From: Bacillus sp. Cs-700
Lineage (GTDB): Bacteria; Bacillota; Bacilli; Bacillales; Guptibacillaceae
NCBI RefSeq assembly: GCF_011082085.1
Contig: NZ_CP041063.1
Span: 496,001-560,000 of the forward strand
Direction: 5' to 3'
DNA length: 64,000 nt
The position numbers and the translations under genes were made by a program. This document shows, one piece after another, positions 17,686 to 28,844 of this stretch. The notes beneath the pieces are model-generated. The model did no database searches. It saw only the letters and a program-made list of their open reading frames with translations, and was not told the DNA's origin. Every line of letters begins with the position of its first letter. Position 1 is the first letter of the stretch.

Positions 17686-17789
17686 TTATCATTTGGACTT
17701 AGTAAATCTAATTTTAGTACTTGATCTACTAATTTCAGTTTCAAAGTAATGTAAGCGCTATTGTGAAGTTAACTTGAACGGAGGTTAAG

Positions 17790-18830
17790 ATGAACCAGGG
17801 CAGTTTTTTCATAAAGGAACGCATGGCAACTCATAACGTAATTGGTATAAGTTTAGCGGTTTTGAACAACTGCAAAATAAGTCATACGGAATGTTTTGGT
17901 TTATTAGAAGCACATTCAACTAAGAGGGTAGAAACTTCTTCACTTTTTAATGCGTGTTCTGTTAGTAAGTTTCTTACGTCAGTACTTGTAATGATTTTAG
18001 TGGAAAAAGGTAATCTTGATTTAGATATAGATGTAAATGAACTTCTAACTTCCTGGAAGCTTCCAAACAAACTATTTATGAATCAGAAGGTGACGCTTCG
18101 TTACTTACTTAGTCATCAATCAGGAATAGTAGACCCTATTGATAGTTTTGGTCAGCTTGATCAAATTGATACGGATCCTCCATCCATGGTGGAACTTCTA
18201 AAAGGAAGAACAGTCTATTGTAAAGAACCTATTCAGGTAACATACAAACCTGGCAGTGACTTTCAGTATTCTGATGCTGGATTTTGTATCATTGAACAAA
18301 TAGTAGAAGATGTGACGGGTATGAATTTTCATGAAGTTATGAACGACTTCATTTTTAAACCATTAAACATGAATCGTAGCACCACAGATTTCACCAGGTT
18401 AACAGCCTTTAGTGGAGAAGTTGCTTCTGGTCATCATAAAACGGGTGAAAAAGTTAAAGAAAACGATACGATTTATCCATATGCAGCTGCATGTGGTCTT
18501 TGGACCACACCCACAGATTTATCTTTGTTTATGATGGATTTCTTGAAGTCTATGAAAAATGAAAGCAGAATAGGACTATCTGCAAGTACTGCCATGAAGA
18601 TAATCAGTTCGTATGGTGATAGAGAGTGGACAGGATTAGGTGTATTTCTAGAACGCTCAGATAAACATTTCAAAGTCTTTTCTCTTGGATGGGGAGTTGG
18701 TTTTCAATGTATGATGGCACTGTACCCCAAATTAGAAAATGGAGTAATCATTATGACAAATACAGATTTAGGTGTACATCAAGATGAAGGCATTATAGGG
18801 GACATCATTCGATCACTTACACTCGAATAA
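17790..18830 (+). CDS. Serine hydrolase, beta-lactamase (class C/esterase) family
   Basis: A 346-residue protein with the class C beta-lactamase/penicillin-binding fold. The active site S-V-S-K is at Ser57-Lys60 and Y-S-D takes the place of Y-x-N. No signal peptide is visible (the chain begins M-N-Q-G-S-F-F-I-K), so it is probably cytosolic and an esterase or peptidase rather than a secreted beta-lactamase. It has a strong GGAGG site and its own terminator. Substrate unknown. Confidence 0.82.
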   Translation: MNQGSFFIKERMATHNVIGISLAVLNNCKISHTECFGLLEAHSTKRVETSSLFNACSVSKFLTSVLVMILVEKGNLDLDIDVNELLTSWKLPNKLFMNQKVTLRYLLSHQSGIVDPIDSFGQLDQIDTDPPSMVELLKGRTVYCKEPIQVTYKPGSDFQYSDAGFCIIEQIVEDVTGMNFHEVMNDFIFKPLNMNRSTTDFTRLTAFSGEVASGHHKTGEKVKENDTIYPYAAACGLWTTPTDLSLFMMDFLKSMKNESRIGLSASTAMKIISSYGDREWTGLGVFLERSDKHFKVFSLGWGVGFQCMMALYPKLENGVIIMTNTDLGVHQDEGIIGDIIRSLTLE

Positions 18831-18880
18831 TAGTTAGGACAAGGGTGGACTATTTAGACATAAGTCATTAACTGTGAATG

Positions 18881-18921
18881 AAAAACGATCCTGCTTGCTC
18901 GACAAGATCAGGATCGTTTTT
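18881..18921. terminator. Bidirectional terminator between serine hydrolase and yojO
   Basis: AAAAACGATCCTG (18881-18893) pairs with CAGGATCGTTTTT (18909-18921), with runs on both sides. Confidence 0.88.
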
Positions 18922-18922
18922 A

Positions 18923-20806
18923 TTATACAAATCGTAGCAATAACCGCTTTAACAATGGTGTTAAATATGCGGGTATTTCATTCGCGGATGGAATGACAAG
19001 ACTTTGCGTCCCATAGATATTTCGCATCGTATTTTTCTCTTTTTCTTGTGGTTCTCCATTTGATAAAAAGACACCGATTACTTCATAACCTTTTTTTCGT
19101 GTCTGAATAACGGCTTCATGTGTATCGATGATGCCATTTTCACTATAATCGTAAGCAGAAGGCTCTCCATCTGTAAAGACGAGTAAGATTTTATGTTTTT
19201 CATTTCGTTCAGCTAGTTCTTCAGCAGCTTTTCGAATCGCGTAACCATCCCGATTGTCTTCTTCAGGCTCCAATTGCATAATTTTTGCACCTTCATTAGG
19301 TTGAGTGGAGCGATTATAATCCACGATTTGGAAAAGGGTATTTGGCTGCTCCTCGTCATCCGCATCGAAAGCATCTTCATAGAAGCCAGTGATCGAGTGT
19401 TTAATATTGAGTCCTTTTAACGTCTCGTGGAAAAGCGTAATTCCTAGACGTGTTTCTTCCATCTTGTCGTACATCGATGCCGAGCAATCGACAAGCAATG
19501 AGAATGTAACATCTAGTTCAGTACTAGGAGCATTTTTTTTATAAAAGAGACGAGGGTTTTCGTCTGTTACTAACCTTAGTAGCTTGCGGTTCAATCGCCC
19601 AAAATGAAGATCACTTCTGGGAGCGATTTGCTTTTGCTCAATCGTTTTTTGAATGGCAGAGCGAAGTGATTTTTCAGCGTATTGAATTTCAGCTTTCGCA
19701 GTTCGATAATTCGAGAGCTCTTCAGAAGTCGGTTTGTCAGCGAGACGAATCACTTCTTTAACGTTTCGGTTCGCTTCACCTAGAGGATCCTGAGAAGAAG
19801 CGACGGCTTTAGTATCATGGCTTTCAAGAAGAGCTTCTTCATCAAACTGACTTCCTTCAGACTGTTTAGAAGCCCCTTGAACACTAACAAAGGCCTGATC
19901 ACCAGATTCTTCTTTTCGTTCTCCTTCACCGATGAGGTCGGATTTTGCCCCTTCTTCCAGGTCAAATTGAAGGAAATTGGTGCCTTCTTGTTCCTGTTCT
20001 TCATGCCACGTATTCATTTCTTCATCATACGTTTCTTTATCTTCTTTATCCGTCGTTTCCATAGTATCGTCACTTTTCAACTGACGAGCTTCTTCATCCT
20101 CTACTACTACCGAGGGATTTGCGGATGTCCCATACATCGTTAAATATTCTGTTGACATATCGAAATGATCATCATTTAGTTCCTGACAAAAAGCGTTTGT
20201 GAGCGTAACCACGGCTTTTGTTGAACTCGCTTTAGAAATCTCCATAATTAAATGGCGCAAATAGGGCTTATATTCTGCCAGGTCATTTCCAAGAGCAACT
20301 GGTTTACCGATCGCTTGGAGGTAGATGGCGCAAAATAAAGCATCAAGCAGCTGGTTCTGACGATTATGAACGTCCAGACGTCCTCGAAAACGCTTCTGAA
20401 ATAGCGTTCGTCTCGTATCAAAAGCTGCACTCATTCCAGGACGAATCGATTTGCAAATCTTCTCAAGTCTTATATCTTCTAATAACGCAAACAGCTGTTT
20501 ACGAAAAAGGGGATGTGATTGGTTTTTAAGAGTAGAGAGGTAACGATCTACTTCATTAAAATTTGTATAATGAACATTACCAAGTGCACGAAGGTAGATA
20601 TCACTTTTCATGCCATCAAATTGTGTGCCATCAAAAATATCATTCCAATAATGACTGACCGTAATCAACTTTTCAGCCGGTCTGTAGTAAGAATGGAAAG
20701 CAAACTGAACTTCACTCTCTATGTGACTCAGTGTTTCAGCGAGATCAGATAAACTTAGATGAAGAAAAGGATCCGTCTGATTCTCAGCAAAGTTTAGAAA
20801 CTTCAT
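18923..20806 (-). CDS. yojO: VWA-domain protein, YojO (NorD/CobT-like)
   Basis: A 627-residue cytosolic protein. The N-terminal 200 residues are helical; an acidic low-complexity linker (many Glu/Asp, residues about 230-370) follows; a von Willebrand factor A domain is at the C-terminus with the metal site D-C-S-A-S and a later F-T-D-G-E-P. Such proteins pair with MoxR AAA ATPases to remodel or insert metal in target enzymes. Its start directly follows the yojN stop (TAA-ATG) and its ribosome-binding site lies inside yojN, so the two are translated together. The target complex is not evident from the surroundings. Confidence 0.88.
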   Translation of the reverse strand: MKFLNFAENQTDPFLHLSLSDLAETLSHIESEVQFAFHSYYRPAEKLITVSHYWNDIFDGTQFDGMKSDIYLRALGNVHYTNFNEVDRYLSTLKNQSHPLFRKQLFALLEDIRLEKICKSIRPGMSAAFDTRRTLFQKRFRGRLDVHNRQNQLLDALFCAIYLQAIGKPVALGNDLAEYKPYLRHLIMEISKASSTKAVVTLTNAFCQELNDDHFDMSTEYLTMYGTSANPSVVVEDEEARQLKSDDTMETTDKEDKETYDEEMNTWHEEQEQEGTNFLQFDLEEGAKSDLIGEGERKEESGDQAFVSVQGASKQSEGSQFDEEALLESHDTKAVASSQDPLGEANRNVKEVIRLADKPTSEELSNYRTAKAEIQYAEKSLRSAIQKTIEQKQIAPRSDLHFGRLNRKLLRLVTDENPRLFYKKNAPSTELDVTFSLLVDCSASMYDKMEETRLGITLFHETLKGLNIKHSITGFYEDAFDADDEEQPNTLFQIVDYNRSTQPNEGAKIMQLEPEEDNRDGYAIRKAAEELAERNEKHKILLVFTDGEPSAYDYSENGIIDTHEAVIQTRKKGYEVIGVFLSNGEPQEKEKNTMRNIYGTQSLVIPSANEIPAYLTPLLKRLLLRFV

Positions 20807-21712
20807 TTATGCTTTCTCCTGATAACGTCCAAAAATCGTTTCTGCGATGTTTTCCACTGCAGCTTTTTCACGCTCATCTTCAAGTTTATCTGTAATCGCA
20901 CGTTTAATCGCACGTCTCGCTTCCATAAATGTTGTTAAGTCACACGCATCAAGGAGTGAACGAGGAGAGGCGGCTTCTTCTGAAATCTGGCCATCTCTTA
21001 CTTTTGATTGAAGGTCAGCAGATAGCGTTACAAACTGATCAAGCTGATCTGAGTCGTCGAGAAGTGATTGTTCACTTAACATTTCTTTTAAAGCTTCCCC
21101 TTGTAAGTAAGGCACTTCTATTACGATAAAGCGATTTTTTAATGCTTCATTTAATGGTGCTGTTCCAATATATCCTTCATTAATCGCAGCAATAACACCA
21201 AAGTTCTCTTTTGCACGAACCGTTTCTCCAGTGAAAGGATTGAGCACCATGCGTCGATAGTCAAGAACACCGTTTAGAATAGGAAGTGTTTCTGCTTTCG
21301 CTGTATTTATTTCATCAATATAGAGAAGTTCGCCGTTTTTCATCGCATTTTCCACAGGTCCAGGAATGAAGGTGATATGCGCATTGTTTTGTTCGTCATA
21401 ACTTAGCGTTTTGTACCCTAGGAGCGCTTCCGCATCTAGATCAACAGAACAGTTAATCGAGTACATAGGTTGGTTAAAGAAATAACTAATTAATTCGGCT
21501 AGTTTTGTTTTACCAGCTCCTGTTGGTCCTTTTAGTAAAACATTCTTTCCTAGAATTAGAGCTGTTACGGCATCTTTTACAATTGACATGTCCGGTGCTG
21601 TGTACCCTTCTGAACCAATTAGATAGTGGTCCGGGTTTGAATTTGCATCGCGTCGGTCTTCAATACGATTCTGTATTTTATCTGGAATATCAAACGTTTC
21701 ATATAATTTCAT
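20807..21712 (-). CDS. yojN: MoxR-type AAA+ ATPase, YojN (NorQ-like)
   Basis: A 301-residue AAA ATPase. The Walker A motif is G-P-T-G-A-G-K-T (about residues 62-69) and Walker B is L-L-Y-I-D-E-I-N. Sensor and arginine-finger regions follow (A-A-I-N-E-G-Y, L-K-N-R-F). It probably works as a chaperone with the VWA protein encoded immediately downstream. GGAGG precedes the start. It is divergent from yojF, with about 175 bases between. Confidence 0.9.
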   Translation of the reverse strand: MKLYETFDIPDKIQNRIEDRRDANSNPDHYLIGSEGYTAPDMSIVKDAVTALILGKNVLLKGPTGAGKTKLAELISYFFNQPMYSINCSVDLDAEALLGYKTLSYDEQNNAHITFIPGPVENAMKNGELLYIDEINTAKAETLPILNGVLDYRRMVLNPFTGETVRAKENFGVIAAINEGYIGTAPLNEALKNRFIVIEVPYLQGEALKEMLSEQSLLDDSDQLDQFVTLSADLQSKVRDGQISEEAASPRSLLDACDLTTFMEARRAIKRAITDKLEDEREKAAVENIAETIFGRYQEKA

Positions 21713-21818
21713 CTGTCATACCTCCGAGTTTCAAATTCACATCTATTCAAAAGTTAACTATAACGGAAAAAAACAGTCTCTGTCTAATGAAAGTCGTTTG
21801 GATGTCAACGCCAATCAT

Positions 21819-21847
21819 TTTACCGAGCGGAATAGATGAGCTATACT
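21819..21847 (+). promoter_or_regulatory. Candidate yojF-bshB2 promoter
   Basis: TTTACC (21819-21824), 17 bases, TATACT (21842-21847), about 40 bases before yojF. Confidence 0.5.
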
Positions 21848-21888
21848 AGTTCTAGCAAGTAGGCCTTAGAAAGAAGGGGGCATAAGAA

Positions 21889-22230
21889 ATGAAGCCTATT
21901 CAAATAGAAAAAGTACAAGAAATTCTTGAAACATTTGAAAACAAAGAGCTGTATTTTCACTTAGAAACAACGAGTGGAGCCTATGCTGCTCAAGATAAAG
22001 AAAAGCTTGCGGTTGGAGCTTACATAAGAAACGGCTCAATTAAATTTACCAATGTAAAAATGGCTGGTAGCGGTCCATTTCGCGTTGGGTTCAAATTAAA
22101 TGACGGCTGGATGTATGCGGAAGGCTTAACCGATTATCAGTTGGATGATGGTCGCCTATTAATGGCAGGTCATGATTCAAGCGGCCGTTTAGCTGTAGCC
22201 GTACAATTAAGCTATACACCATTCGACTAA
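21889..22230 (+). CDS. yojF: YojF family protein (DUF1806)
   Basis: A 113-residue soluble protein with beta-rich sequence (L-Y-F-H-L-E-T-T-S-G-A-Y, G-P-F-R-V-G-F-K-L, G-W-M-Y-A-E-G-L-T). It matches YojF, which precedes the bacillithiol deacetylase gene in Bacillus as it does here. Function unknown; the tight linkage to bshB2 suggests a role in thiol metabolism or in control of that enzyme. Confidence 0.85.
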   Translation: MKPIQIEKVQEILETFENKELYFHLETTSGAYAAQDKEKLAVGAYIRNGSIKFTNVKMAGSGPFRVGFKLNDGWMYAEGLTDYQLDDGRLLMAGHDSSGRLAVAVQLSYTPFD

Positions 22231-22240
22231 GGAGGTAACT

Positions 22241-22909
22241 ATGATGGAGAAACAAGTCCTAGTTGTTTTCCCGCACCCGGATGATGAAGCTTTCGGAACT
22301 GCAGGGCTAATAACGAAATTTGTAAATGATGGCGTGCCTGTCACTTATGCATGTGCAACGCTAGGAGAAATGGGACGCAATATGGGAAACCCATTCTTTG
22401 CAACAAGAGAAACCCTTCCAGAAGTACGTAAGAAAGAATTGCAGGATGCTTGCAATGCAATGGGGGTAAAGGACCTTCGCATGCTTGGCTTCCGTGATAA
22501 AACGCTCGAATTTGAAGATCCTGAACTGCTCGTTTCAACGATAGCGAAGCTCGTTGATGAATTGAAGCCGTCGTTAGTCATTACATTTTATCCGGAATAC
22601 GGTATCCATCCCGATCATGATGCCTGTTCGGCTGCAGTCATTGAGACGTTAAAACGTATGCCGAAAGAAGACCGTCCAACGGTTTATGCATTGCCAATTA
22701 CTCCGGATCGTGAAGCAGTACTTGGTAAGCCAGATAAAGTATTTGATGTAACCGATGTGTTAGAAACGAAGATTAAAACAATTGAAGCTCACCGTTCCCA
22801 AACGGAGGCTATGGTGGCAAGACTTGAAGATGGCTCAATGGATCCTAACTCCGAAATGATGTCATTCATTAAGCAAGAATCCTTCTGGATCTATCCATTT
22901 GATGAATAA
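22241..22909 (+). CDS. bshB2: Bacillithiol deacetylase BshB2
   Basis: A 222-residue zinc-dependent LmbE-type deacetylase that converts GlcNAc-malate to GlcN-malate in bacillithiol synthesis; it may also act on bacillithiol conjugates. The metal motif is H-P-D-D-E near the N-terminus (A-H-P-D-D/F-P-H-P-D-D-E family pattern), with a second site G-I-H-P-D-H-D. GGAGG at 22231-22235 could serve ATG 22241 or ATG 22244. Ten bases separate it from yojF, so the two are one operon. Confidence 0.92.
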   Translation: MMEKQVLVVFPHPDDEAFGTAGLITKFVNDGVPVTYACATLGEMGRNMGNPFFATRETLPEVRKKELQDACNAMGVKDLRMLGFRDKTLEFEDPELLVSTIAKLVDELKPSLVITFYPEYGIHPDHDACSAAVIETLKRMPKEDRPTVYALPITPDREAVLGKPDKVFDVTDVLETKIKTIEAHRSQTEAMVARLEDGSMDPNSEMMSFIKQESFWIYPFDE

Positions 22910-22991
22910 GTTCTGAAGCGTTCATATCTATTCCGAACAGAACGTGATATAATTTGCACTATAATATGATAGATGGAGGAATACGACCTAA

Positions 22992-24611
<1,620 letters not shown>

Positions 24612-24616
24612 TATGG

Positions 24617-24650
24617 TAAAAGCGGGTCCCCTAAATGGGGCCCGCTTTTA
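24617..24650. terminator. Bidirectional terminator between abc-f and MATE gene
   Basis: TAAAAGCGGGTCCCC (24617-24631) pairs with GGGGCCCGCTTTTA (24637-24650) and has A/T runs on both flanks. The right arm covers the MATE stop region. Confidence 0.88.
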
Positions 24651-26003
24651 TTCGTATATTGTTCGTTTTGCTTTTTGAACATGACGCAAACGAAGAAATA
24701 GGGTGATGGCTGCAACAAAAAGTCCAGCACTCAGTCCAACCCAATAACCGTAAGGACCAAACGCTGTGTATTTCGCAAGTATAAAACCTGAAGGAAGACC
24801 GATCACCCAATAAGAAATTAAGCTCATAACGAGTGTCACATTCACATCTTTATATCCTCGGAGTGCTCCCTGAATTGGAGCAGCAACTGCATCTGAAAGC
24901 TGGAAAAAGATCGCATAGATTAAGAATATTTTAATCAAATCGAAAACGTCCTCATTACTTGTATACCAGCTTGCAACTGCATCGTTGAATAGAAACAAAC
25001 AAAGAGCTGAAAACAAAGCCATACCAACTGCAAAAGCAATTCCCATGTAACTGTAGTGCTTCGCATCTTGTAATCTTCTTGCGCCAACTTCAAATCCGAT
25101 GGCAATCGTTAACGCCATAGAAATACTAAGTGGAATCATATATAGAAGAGAAGCGAAGTTGATAGCTGCCTGATGAGCGGCGATCGTTTCGGTTGAATAC
25201 GTGCTCATTAATAGCGTAACAGCGGCGAAGATACTAACTTCAAAAAAGATGGAAAAACCAATAGGGACGCCAATTTTTAACTGTTCTTTCCAAGTGGAAA
25301 ATGAGACTGGATAAAAACGTTTAAAGACACCATATGCACTAAACGGTCTCACCTTTATCACGACCAATAATGCAATTAGAAGAATAAACCAGTAAGTGAT
25401 CGCTGATGCATAACCGGCACCAACACCACCTAATTTAGGGAATCCCCATTTACCGAAAATGAGAACGTAATTGAAAAACACATTGATTGGAAGCGATGTA
25501 AGAGTAACAAGCATCGTGGTCCTTGTCTGTCCAAGTGCATCAAAGAAACTTCTAAGCACCGAGTAAATAAACAGTGGGACAATCCCAAATGAAAGTCCGA
25601 TTAAATACTCTTTTGCAATTTGAGCTACGTTATCCTGAAGATCCATCGTATTTAAAATTGGATCTAAAATAAAACTTCCAACTACTAAAATACTAAGAGA
25701 TAAAGCAATGGAAAGATAAATGCCCTGCAGGACTGAAAAAGAAACACGTTCTTCCTGTTTGGCCCCAATATAATGCGATACGATTGGCGTTATGGCAAGT
25801 AAAATACCACTTAAGCCTGTGAAGATAGGTACCCAAAGACTTGAGCCAATCGCAACCCCGGCAAGATCATTCGCTCCAGCTCTTCCGCTCATGATCGTGT
25901 CTACAAAGTTCATTGAATAAAGACCAACTTGCGTAATTAAAATCGGGTACAAAATGACAATTAATAGTTTGATTTTTTCCTTGAGTGAATGAGTTGGATA
26001 CAT
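24648..26003 (-). CDS. MATE family multidrug/Na+ exporter (NorM type)
   Basis: A 451-residue polytopic membrane protein with about 12 hydrophobic spans in two similar halves. The NorM-type start (Y-P-I-L-I-T-Q-V-G-L-Y-S-M-N-F-V-D-T-I-M-S-G-R) is clear. It should export cationic drugs in exchange for Na+ or H+. B. subtilis YojI occupies a comparable neighbourhood. It is convergent with the ABC-F gene. Confidence 0.9.
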   Translation of the reverse strand: MYPTHSLKEKIKLLIVILYPILITQVGLYSMNFVDTIMSGRAGANDLAGVAIGSSLWVPIFTGLSGILLAITPIVSHYIGAKQEERVSFSVLQGIYLSIALSLSILVVGSFILDPILNTMDLQDNVAQIAKEYLIGLSFGIVPLFIYSVLRSFFDALGQTRTTMLVTLTSLPINVFFNYVLIFGKWGFPKLGGVGAGYASAITYWFILLIALLVVIKVRPFSAYGVFKRFYPVSFSTWKEQLKIGVPIGFSIFFEVSIFAAVTLLMSTYSTETIAAHQAAINFASLLYMIPLSISMALTIAIGFEVGARRLQDAKHYSYMGIAFAVGMALFSALCLFLFNDAVASWYTSNEDVFDLIKIFLIYAIFFQLSDAVAAPIQGALRGYKDVNVTLVMSLISYWVIGLPSGFILAKYTAFGPYGYWVGLSAGLFVAAITLFLRLRHVQKAKRTIYE

Positions 26004-26128
26004 GGTGCAACACCCTTGCTATGTAATATACTGAACACGGAAATTATAGCACATTCCACATCATCAAATAGAAAGTTATGCTACACTTAATATGTGAATT
26101 AGTGAACATACAAACGAGGTGTTAATAC

Positions 26129-26539
26129 ATGAAAAGTCGAGTAGACGTGGACACAAATATTATTCTATTTGATGGGGTTTGCAATTTATGCAATGGATTA
26201 GTAAAGTTTATGTTTAAATACGATAAGAAAGCCATTTTCTCTTTTGCATCTCTTCAATCAGAATCGGCACAGATTCTTCTTAAGAAAGCTGGTCTAACAG
26301 AAGTCCCAGATAGTGTGATTGTGATAAAACAAGGGAAGGCGCTTGTTAAATCTGAAGCTGTTCTTTCGATCATTCAACAACTTGAAGGTTGGTTTAAGCT
26401 ATTGCTAGTTTTTCGCTTATTCCCACGTTCCATTCGAGATCGGCTCTATGACGAAATAGCCAAACGTCGTTATAAATGGTTCGGAAAAAAAGAGAGCTGT
26501 ATGATCCCAACAAAGGAACAAAGAAAGCGATTTTTGTAA
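26129..26539 (+). CDS. DCC-family thiol-disulfide oxidoreductase-like protein (DUF393)
   Basis: A 136-residue protein with the hallmark D-G-V-C-N-L-C (Cys18, Cys21) close to the N-terminus and the family tail F-R-L-F-P-R-S-I-R-D-R-L-Y-D. DUF393/DCC proteins resemble thioredoxin-fold proteins; substrates are not known. Monocistronic, with a GAGGTG site. Divergent from the MATE gene. Confidence 0.87.
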   Translation: MKSRVDVDTNIILFDGVCNLCNGLVKFMFKYDKKAIFSFASLQSESAQILLKKAGLTEVPDSVIVIKQGKALVKSEAVLSIIQQLEGWFKLLLVFRLFPRSIRDRLYDEIAKRRYKWFGKKESCMIPTKEQRKRFL

Positions 26540-26561
26540 AAAGAAAAACGGTGAAAAGTGC

Positions 26562-26589
26562 TTACCTATCAATATTGTTGTTATATAAT
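26562..26589 (+). promoter_or_regulatory. Candidate promoter of the ABC-2 exporter operon
   Basis: TTACCT (26562-26567), 16 bases, TATAAT (26584-26589), about 110 bases before the ATPase gene. Confidence 0.5.
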
Positions 26590-26699
26590 GGAAAAATAAT
26601 GGTGAGAAGAAGGAGATACAAATTCTTCTAGCAAGAAAGGCATTGATCACTCATATAACTTACATATCGCCATCATGCATCACTTGAGAGGGGGATTTC

Positions 26700-27611
26700 A
26701 TGGAGCATGTCATTATAGTAGAGGGTGTATCTAAAAAATATGGTTCTGTTTTTGCAGTGAAGGATTTATCTTTCAAAGTAAAAAAGGGTGAAATCTTCGG
26801 GATTATTGGTCCTAATGGTGCAGGCAAAACAACGACGCTTGAAATGCTTGAAGGCATATTAAAACCTAACAGCGGTACCATTGATGTATTGGGCTATGTT
26901 CCAACGAAACAGTTGCGCGCATTGAATAAGCGCATTGGCGTACAACTTCAATCTACTTCGATTCAAAAGAAAATGAAAGTAAAAGAAGCGCTTCAATTAT
27001 TTGCATCATTTTATGATGGGCCGAGTCAAAAGGATCATTTGATCAAATTACTAGGATTGCACGAGAAGTTAAATGTACATTTTGAAGATCTATCAGGAGG
27101 TTGGAAGCAACGTGTCACCCTAGCACTCGCTACGATTCATCAGCCTGAAATTTTATTTCTTGATGAGCCAAGTATGGGGCTGGATCCTCATGCTCGTAGG
27201 GAGATGTGGTCATTGATTGAACGATTGAGAAAACAAGGCTGTACAATTGTGATTACTACCCATTACATGGAGGAAGCAGAAAAATTATGCGACCGTGTCG
27301 CTATGATTTACCATGGCGAATTAAAAGCGCTTGATACGCCACAGCAGCTATTAAGTGGGAGCATTTCAAAAAACATCACTTTCGAAAGTCAACAGTTAAA
27401 ACTTGAGGATATAGAACCAATACCAGGTGTGATAAGAGCCGAAGAAAATGATGGACTATTTCACGTGTTTTGTAAAAATCAGCAAGAAACAGCTTATCAT
27501 ATTTTTCGCATCTGTCATGAACGAGAAATTTTTCTTTCGAACTTCAATTTCGAGAAAGGTACTTTAGACGATCTATTTGTACACTATCTCGAAGAGGAGG
27601 CTGTCCAATGA
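26700..27611 (+). CDS. ABC transporter ATP-binding protein
   Basis: A 303-residue ATPase of an ABC-2 type exporter. Walker A is G-P-N-G-A-G-K-T, the signature is L-S-G-G-W-K-Q-R (normally L-S-G-G-Q/M), and Walker B is I-L-F-L-D-E-P-S-M-G-L-D followed by the H-loop (T-T-H-Y). The C-terminal 90 residues form the extra domain seen in drug-export ATPases. The following permease gene overlaps by four bases (ATGA). Substrate unknown. Confidence 0.92.
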   Translation: MEHVIIVEGVSKKYGSVFAVKDLSFKVKKGEIFGIIGPNGAGKTTTLEMLEGILKPNSGTIDVLGYVPTKQLRALNKRIGVQLQSTSIQKKMKVKEALQLFASFYDGPSQKDHLIKLLGLHEKLNVHFEDLSGGWKQRVTLALATIHQPEILFLDEPSMGLDPHARREMWSLIERLRKQGCTIVITTHYMEEAEKLCDRVAMIYHGELKALDTPQQLLSGSISKNITFESQQLKLEDIEPIPGVIRAEENDGLFHVFCKNQQETAYHIFRICHEREIFLSNFNFEKGTLDDLFVHYLEEEAVQ

Positions 27612-28348
27612 ACGCTGTCGTGCAATTAGCGATTCTAGAAACGAAAATGTTCTTTCGAGATCGTTTAAGTGTGTTTTGGACCTTTCTTTTTCCAGTTGTC
27701 ATGATCTGGCTCTTTGGTTCTCTGTTCGTTGGAAATGAAATGAACGGACTTACTTTTGCTGAGCAGTTTGTTCCTTCTTGGATTGGAGTAAATATTGTAA
27801 CAACTTCTTTTTTTACTTTAGGTACGGTTCTTGCTGGATACCGTGAAACAGGTGTACTGCGAAGGTATCAATCAACCCCACTTCAGCCTTGGAAAATTCT
27901 CGCAGCGCATACTGTGCAGGGGACTGTTATTTTCTTTTTTTCTGCAGTGTTACTGATGGTCTTTGGAATGTGGAGGTATGGCCTCTCCTTACCTGAATAT
28001 ATTGGAAGCACATTGCTGGCTTTATTTATTAGTATTCTAGCTTTCTTTCCTTTTGCTCTATTCCTTACATCGCTTGCTAAAAATACTCAGGCTGCTGCCG
28101 CAATTAGTTCCCTCTTCTTAAATGTCATGCTTTTTTTATCTGGGGCCACTTTTCCAATTGCCTTTATGCCAGAAGCGCTTCAGTTCGTTGCCAAACTACT
28201 TCCACTTTATTATGTGATTAACTTGCTTCGTGGAACGTGGAACGAAGCTCCTATTTCTTCATATGGATTTGAAGTAGGGATTTTGTTAGGAATTTCAGTA
28301 GTTTCAATCCTACTGGCCTCTCGTTTTTTTAGATGGAGCGGAAAGTAG
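27608..28348 (+). CDS. ABC-2 type transporter permease
   Basis: A 246-residue membrane protein with six predicted spans and the ABC-2 signature region (L-F-L-N-V-M-L-F-L-S-G-A-T-F-P-I followed by L-P-L-Y-Y-V-I-N-L-L-R-G). It partners the overlapping ATPase. The cargo could be a drug or a lipid-linked molecule; nothing in the context decides. Confidence 0.9.
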   Translation: MNAVVQLAILETKMFFRDRLSVFWTFLFPVVMIWLFGSLFVGNEMNGLTFAEQFVPSWIGVNIVTTSFFTLGTVLAGYRETGVLRRYQSTPLQPWKILAAHTVQGTVIFFFSAVLLMVFGMWRYGLSLPEYIGSTLLALFISILAFFPFALFLTSLAKNTQAAAAISSLFLNVMLFLSGATFPIAFMPEALQFVAKLLPLYYVINLLRGTWNEAPISSYGFEVGILLGISVVSILLASRFFRWSGK

Positions 28349-28473
28349 CGGTAGACGAAAAAGGTAAGGGTTGTAAAAATTGAATTTTACTCATTTTAAC
28401 CATCTTTAATTTGATGATCTAGTTTAAAATACGAACGTTTTCCTATTTTTATTAAAAAATATTCATGTTTTAC

Positions 28474-28502
28474 TTGAACCTCACTTATTGGTTTGCTATG
28501 GT
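28474..28502 (+). promoter_or_regulatory. Promoter of the purine-riboswitch transcript
   Basis: TTGAAC (28474-28479), 17 bases, TATGGT (28497-28502). The start is predicted about 20 bases before the aptamer. Confidence 0.6.
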
Positions 28503-28529
28503 AGGTAAGTACTAACTAAATCAATTTTC

Positions 28530-28599
28530 ACTCGTATATTCTCAGAAATATGGTCTGAGCGTTTCTACCCGGTTCCCGCTAAAGTACTGGACTACGAGT
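28530..28599 (+). promoter_or_regulatory. Purine riboswitch aptamer, guanine type
   Basis: P1 is formed by ACTCGTA (28530-28536) and TACGAGT (28593-28599). P2 uses CTCAG/CTGAG and contains the conserved ATATGG loop. The junction TTTCTACC is intact, and P3 uses CCGGT/ACTGG. The discriminator in G-A-C-T-A is C, the guanine/hypoxanthine-type base (adenine aptamers have T). This is the standard xpt-class aptamer. The switch controls a lipoprotein nucleosidase gene 245 bases further on. Confidence 0.95.
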
Positions 28600-28615
28600 T
28601 GAAGTATGCTGATAA

Positions 28616-28661
28616 CTGTCTTTAACTTTATGATTAGGAAATAAGGTGACAGCTATTTTTT
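28616..28661 (+). terminator. First terminator downstream of the purine aptamer
   Basis: CTGTC (28616-28620) pairs with GACAG (28648-28652), reinforced by CTTTAT/ATAAGG, and is followed by ATTTTTTG. Probably the expression platform of the guanine riboswitch. Confidence 0.6.
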
Positions 28662-28681
28662 GTATACTTGAACTTTCGTAG

Positions 28682-28723
28682 GTCTGGAGGGTAGAACATT
28701 TTCTACATGATCCAGACTTTTTT
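28682..28723 (+). terminator. Second terminator-like hairpin before the lipoprotein gene
   Basis: GTCTGGA (28682-28688) pairs with TCCAGAC (28711-28717), with inner pairs GTAGAA/TTCTAC, followed by TTTTTT. Two stop signals in a row between aptamer and gene are unusual. Confidence 0.7.
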
Positions 28724-28844
28724 ATTTTCATGAATACGAGAATTGTAATCTAGAAGGGAGCAGCAAAAGAAAAGGTTAGTCAGTCACGATGAACGTGTTT
28801 ATTAAAAAAAGTATCCGAACTTACATACTAAGGAGAGAGCAACC

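Noticed and set aside
17750-17763. cre-like TGTAAGCGCTATTG before the serine hydrolase
   Set aside because: The conserved CA end is missing (TG instead); too weak for a CcpA site.
19817-20143. 108-aa plus-strand ORF rich in Phe inside yojO
   Set aside because: Antisense image of the acidic low-complexity linker of YojO.
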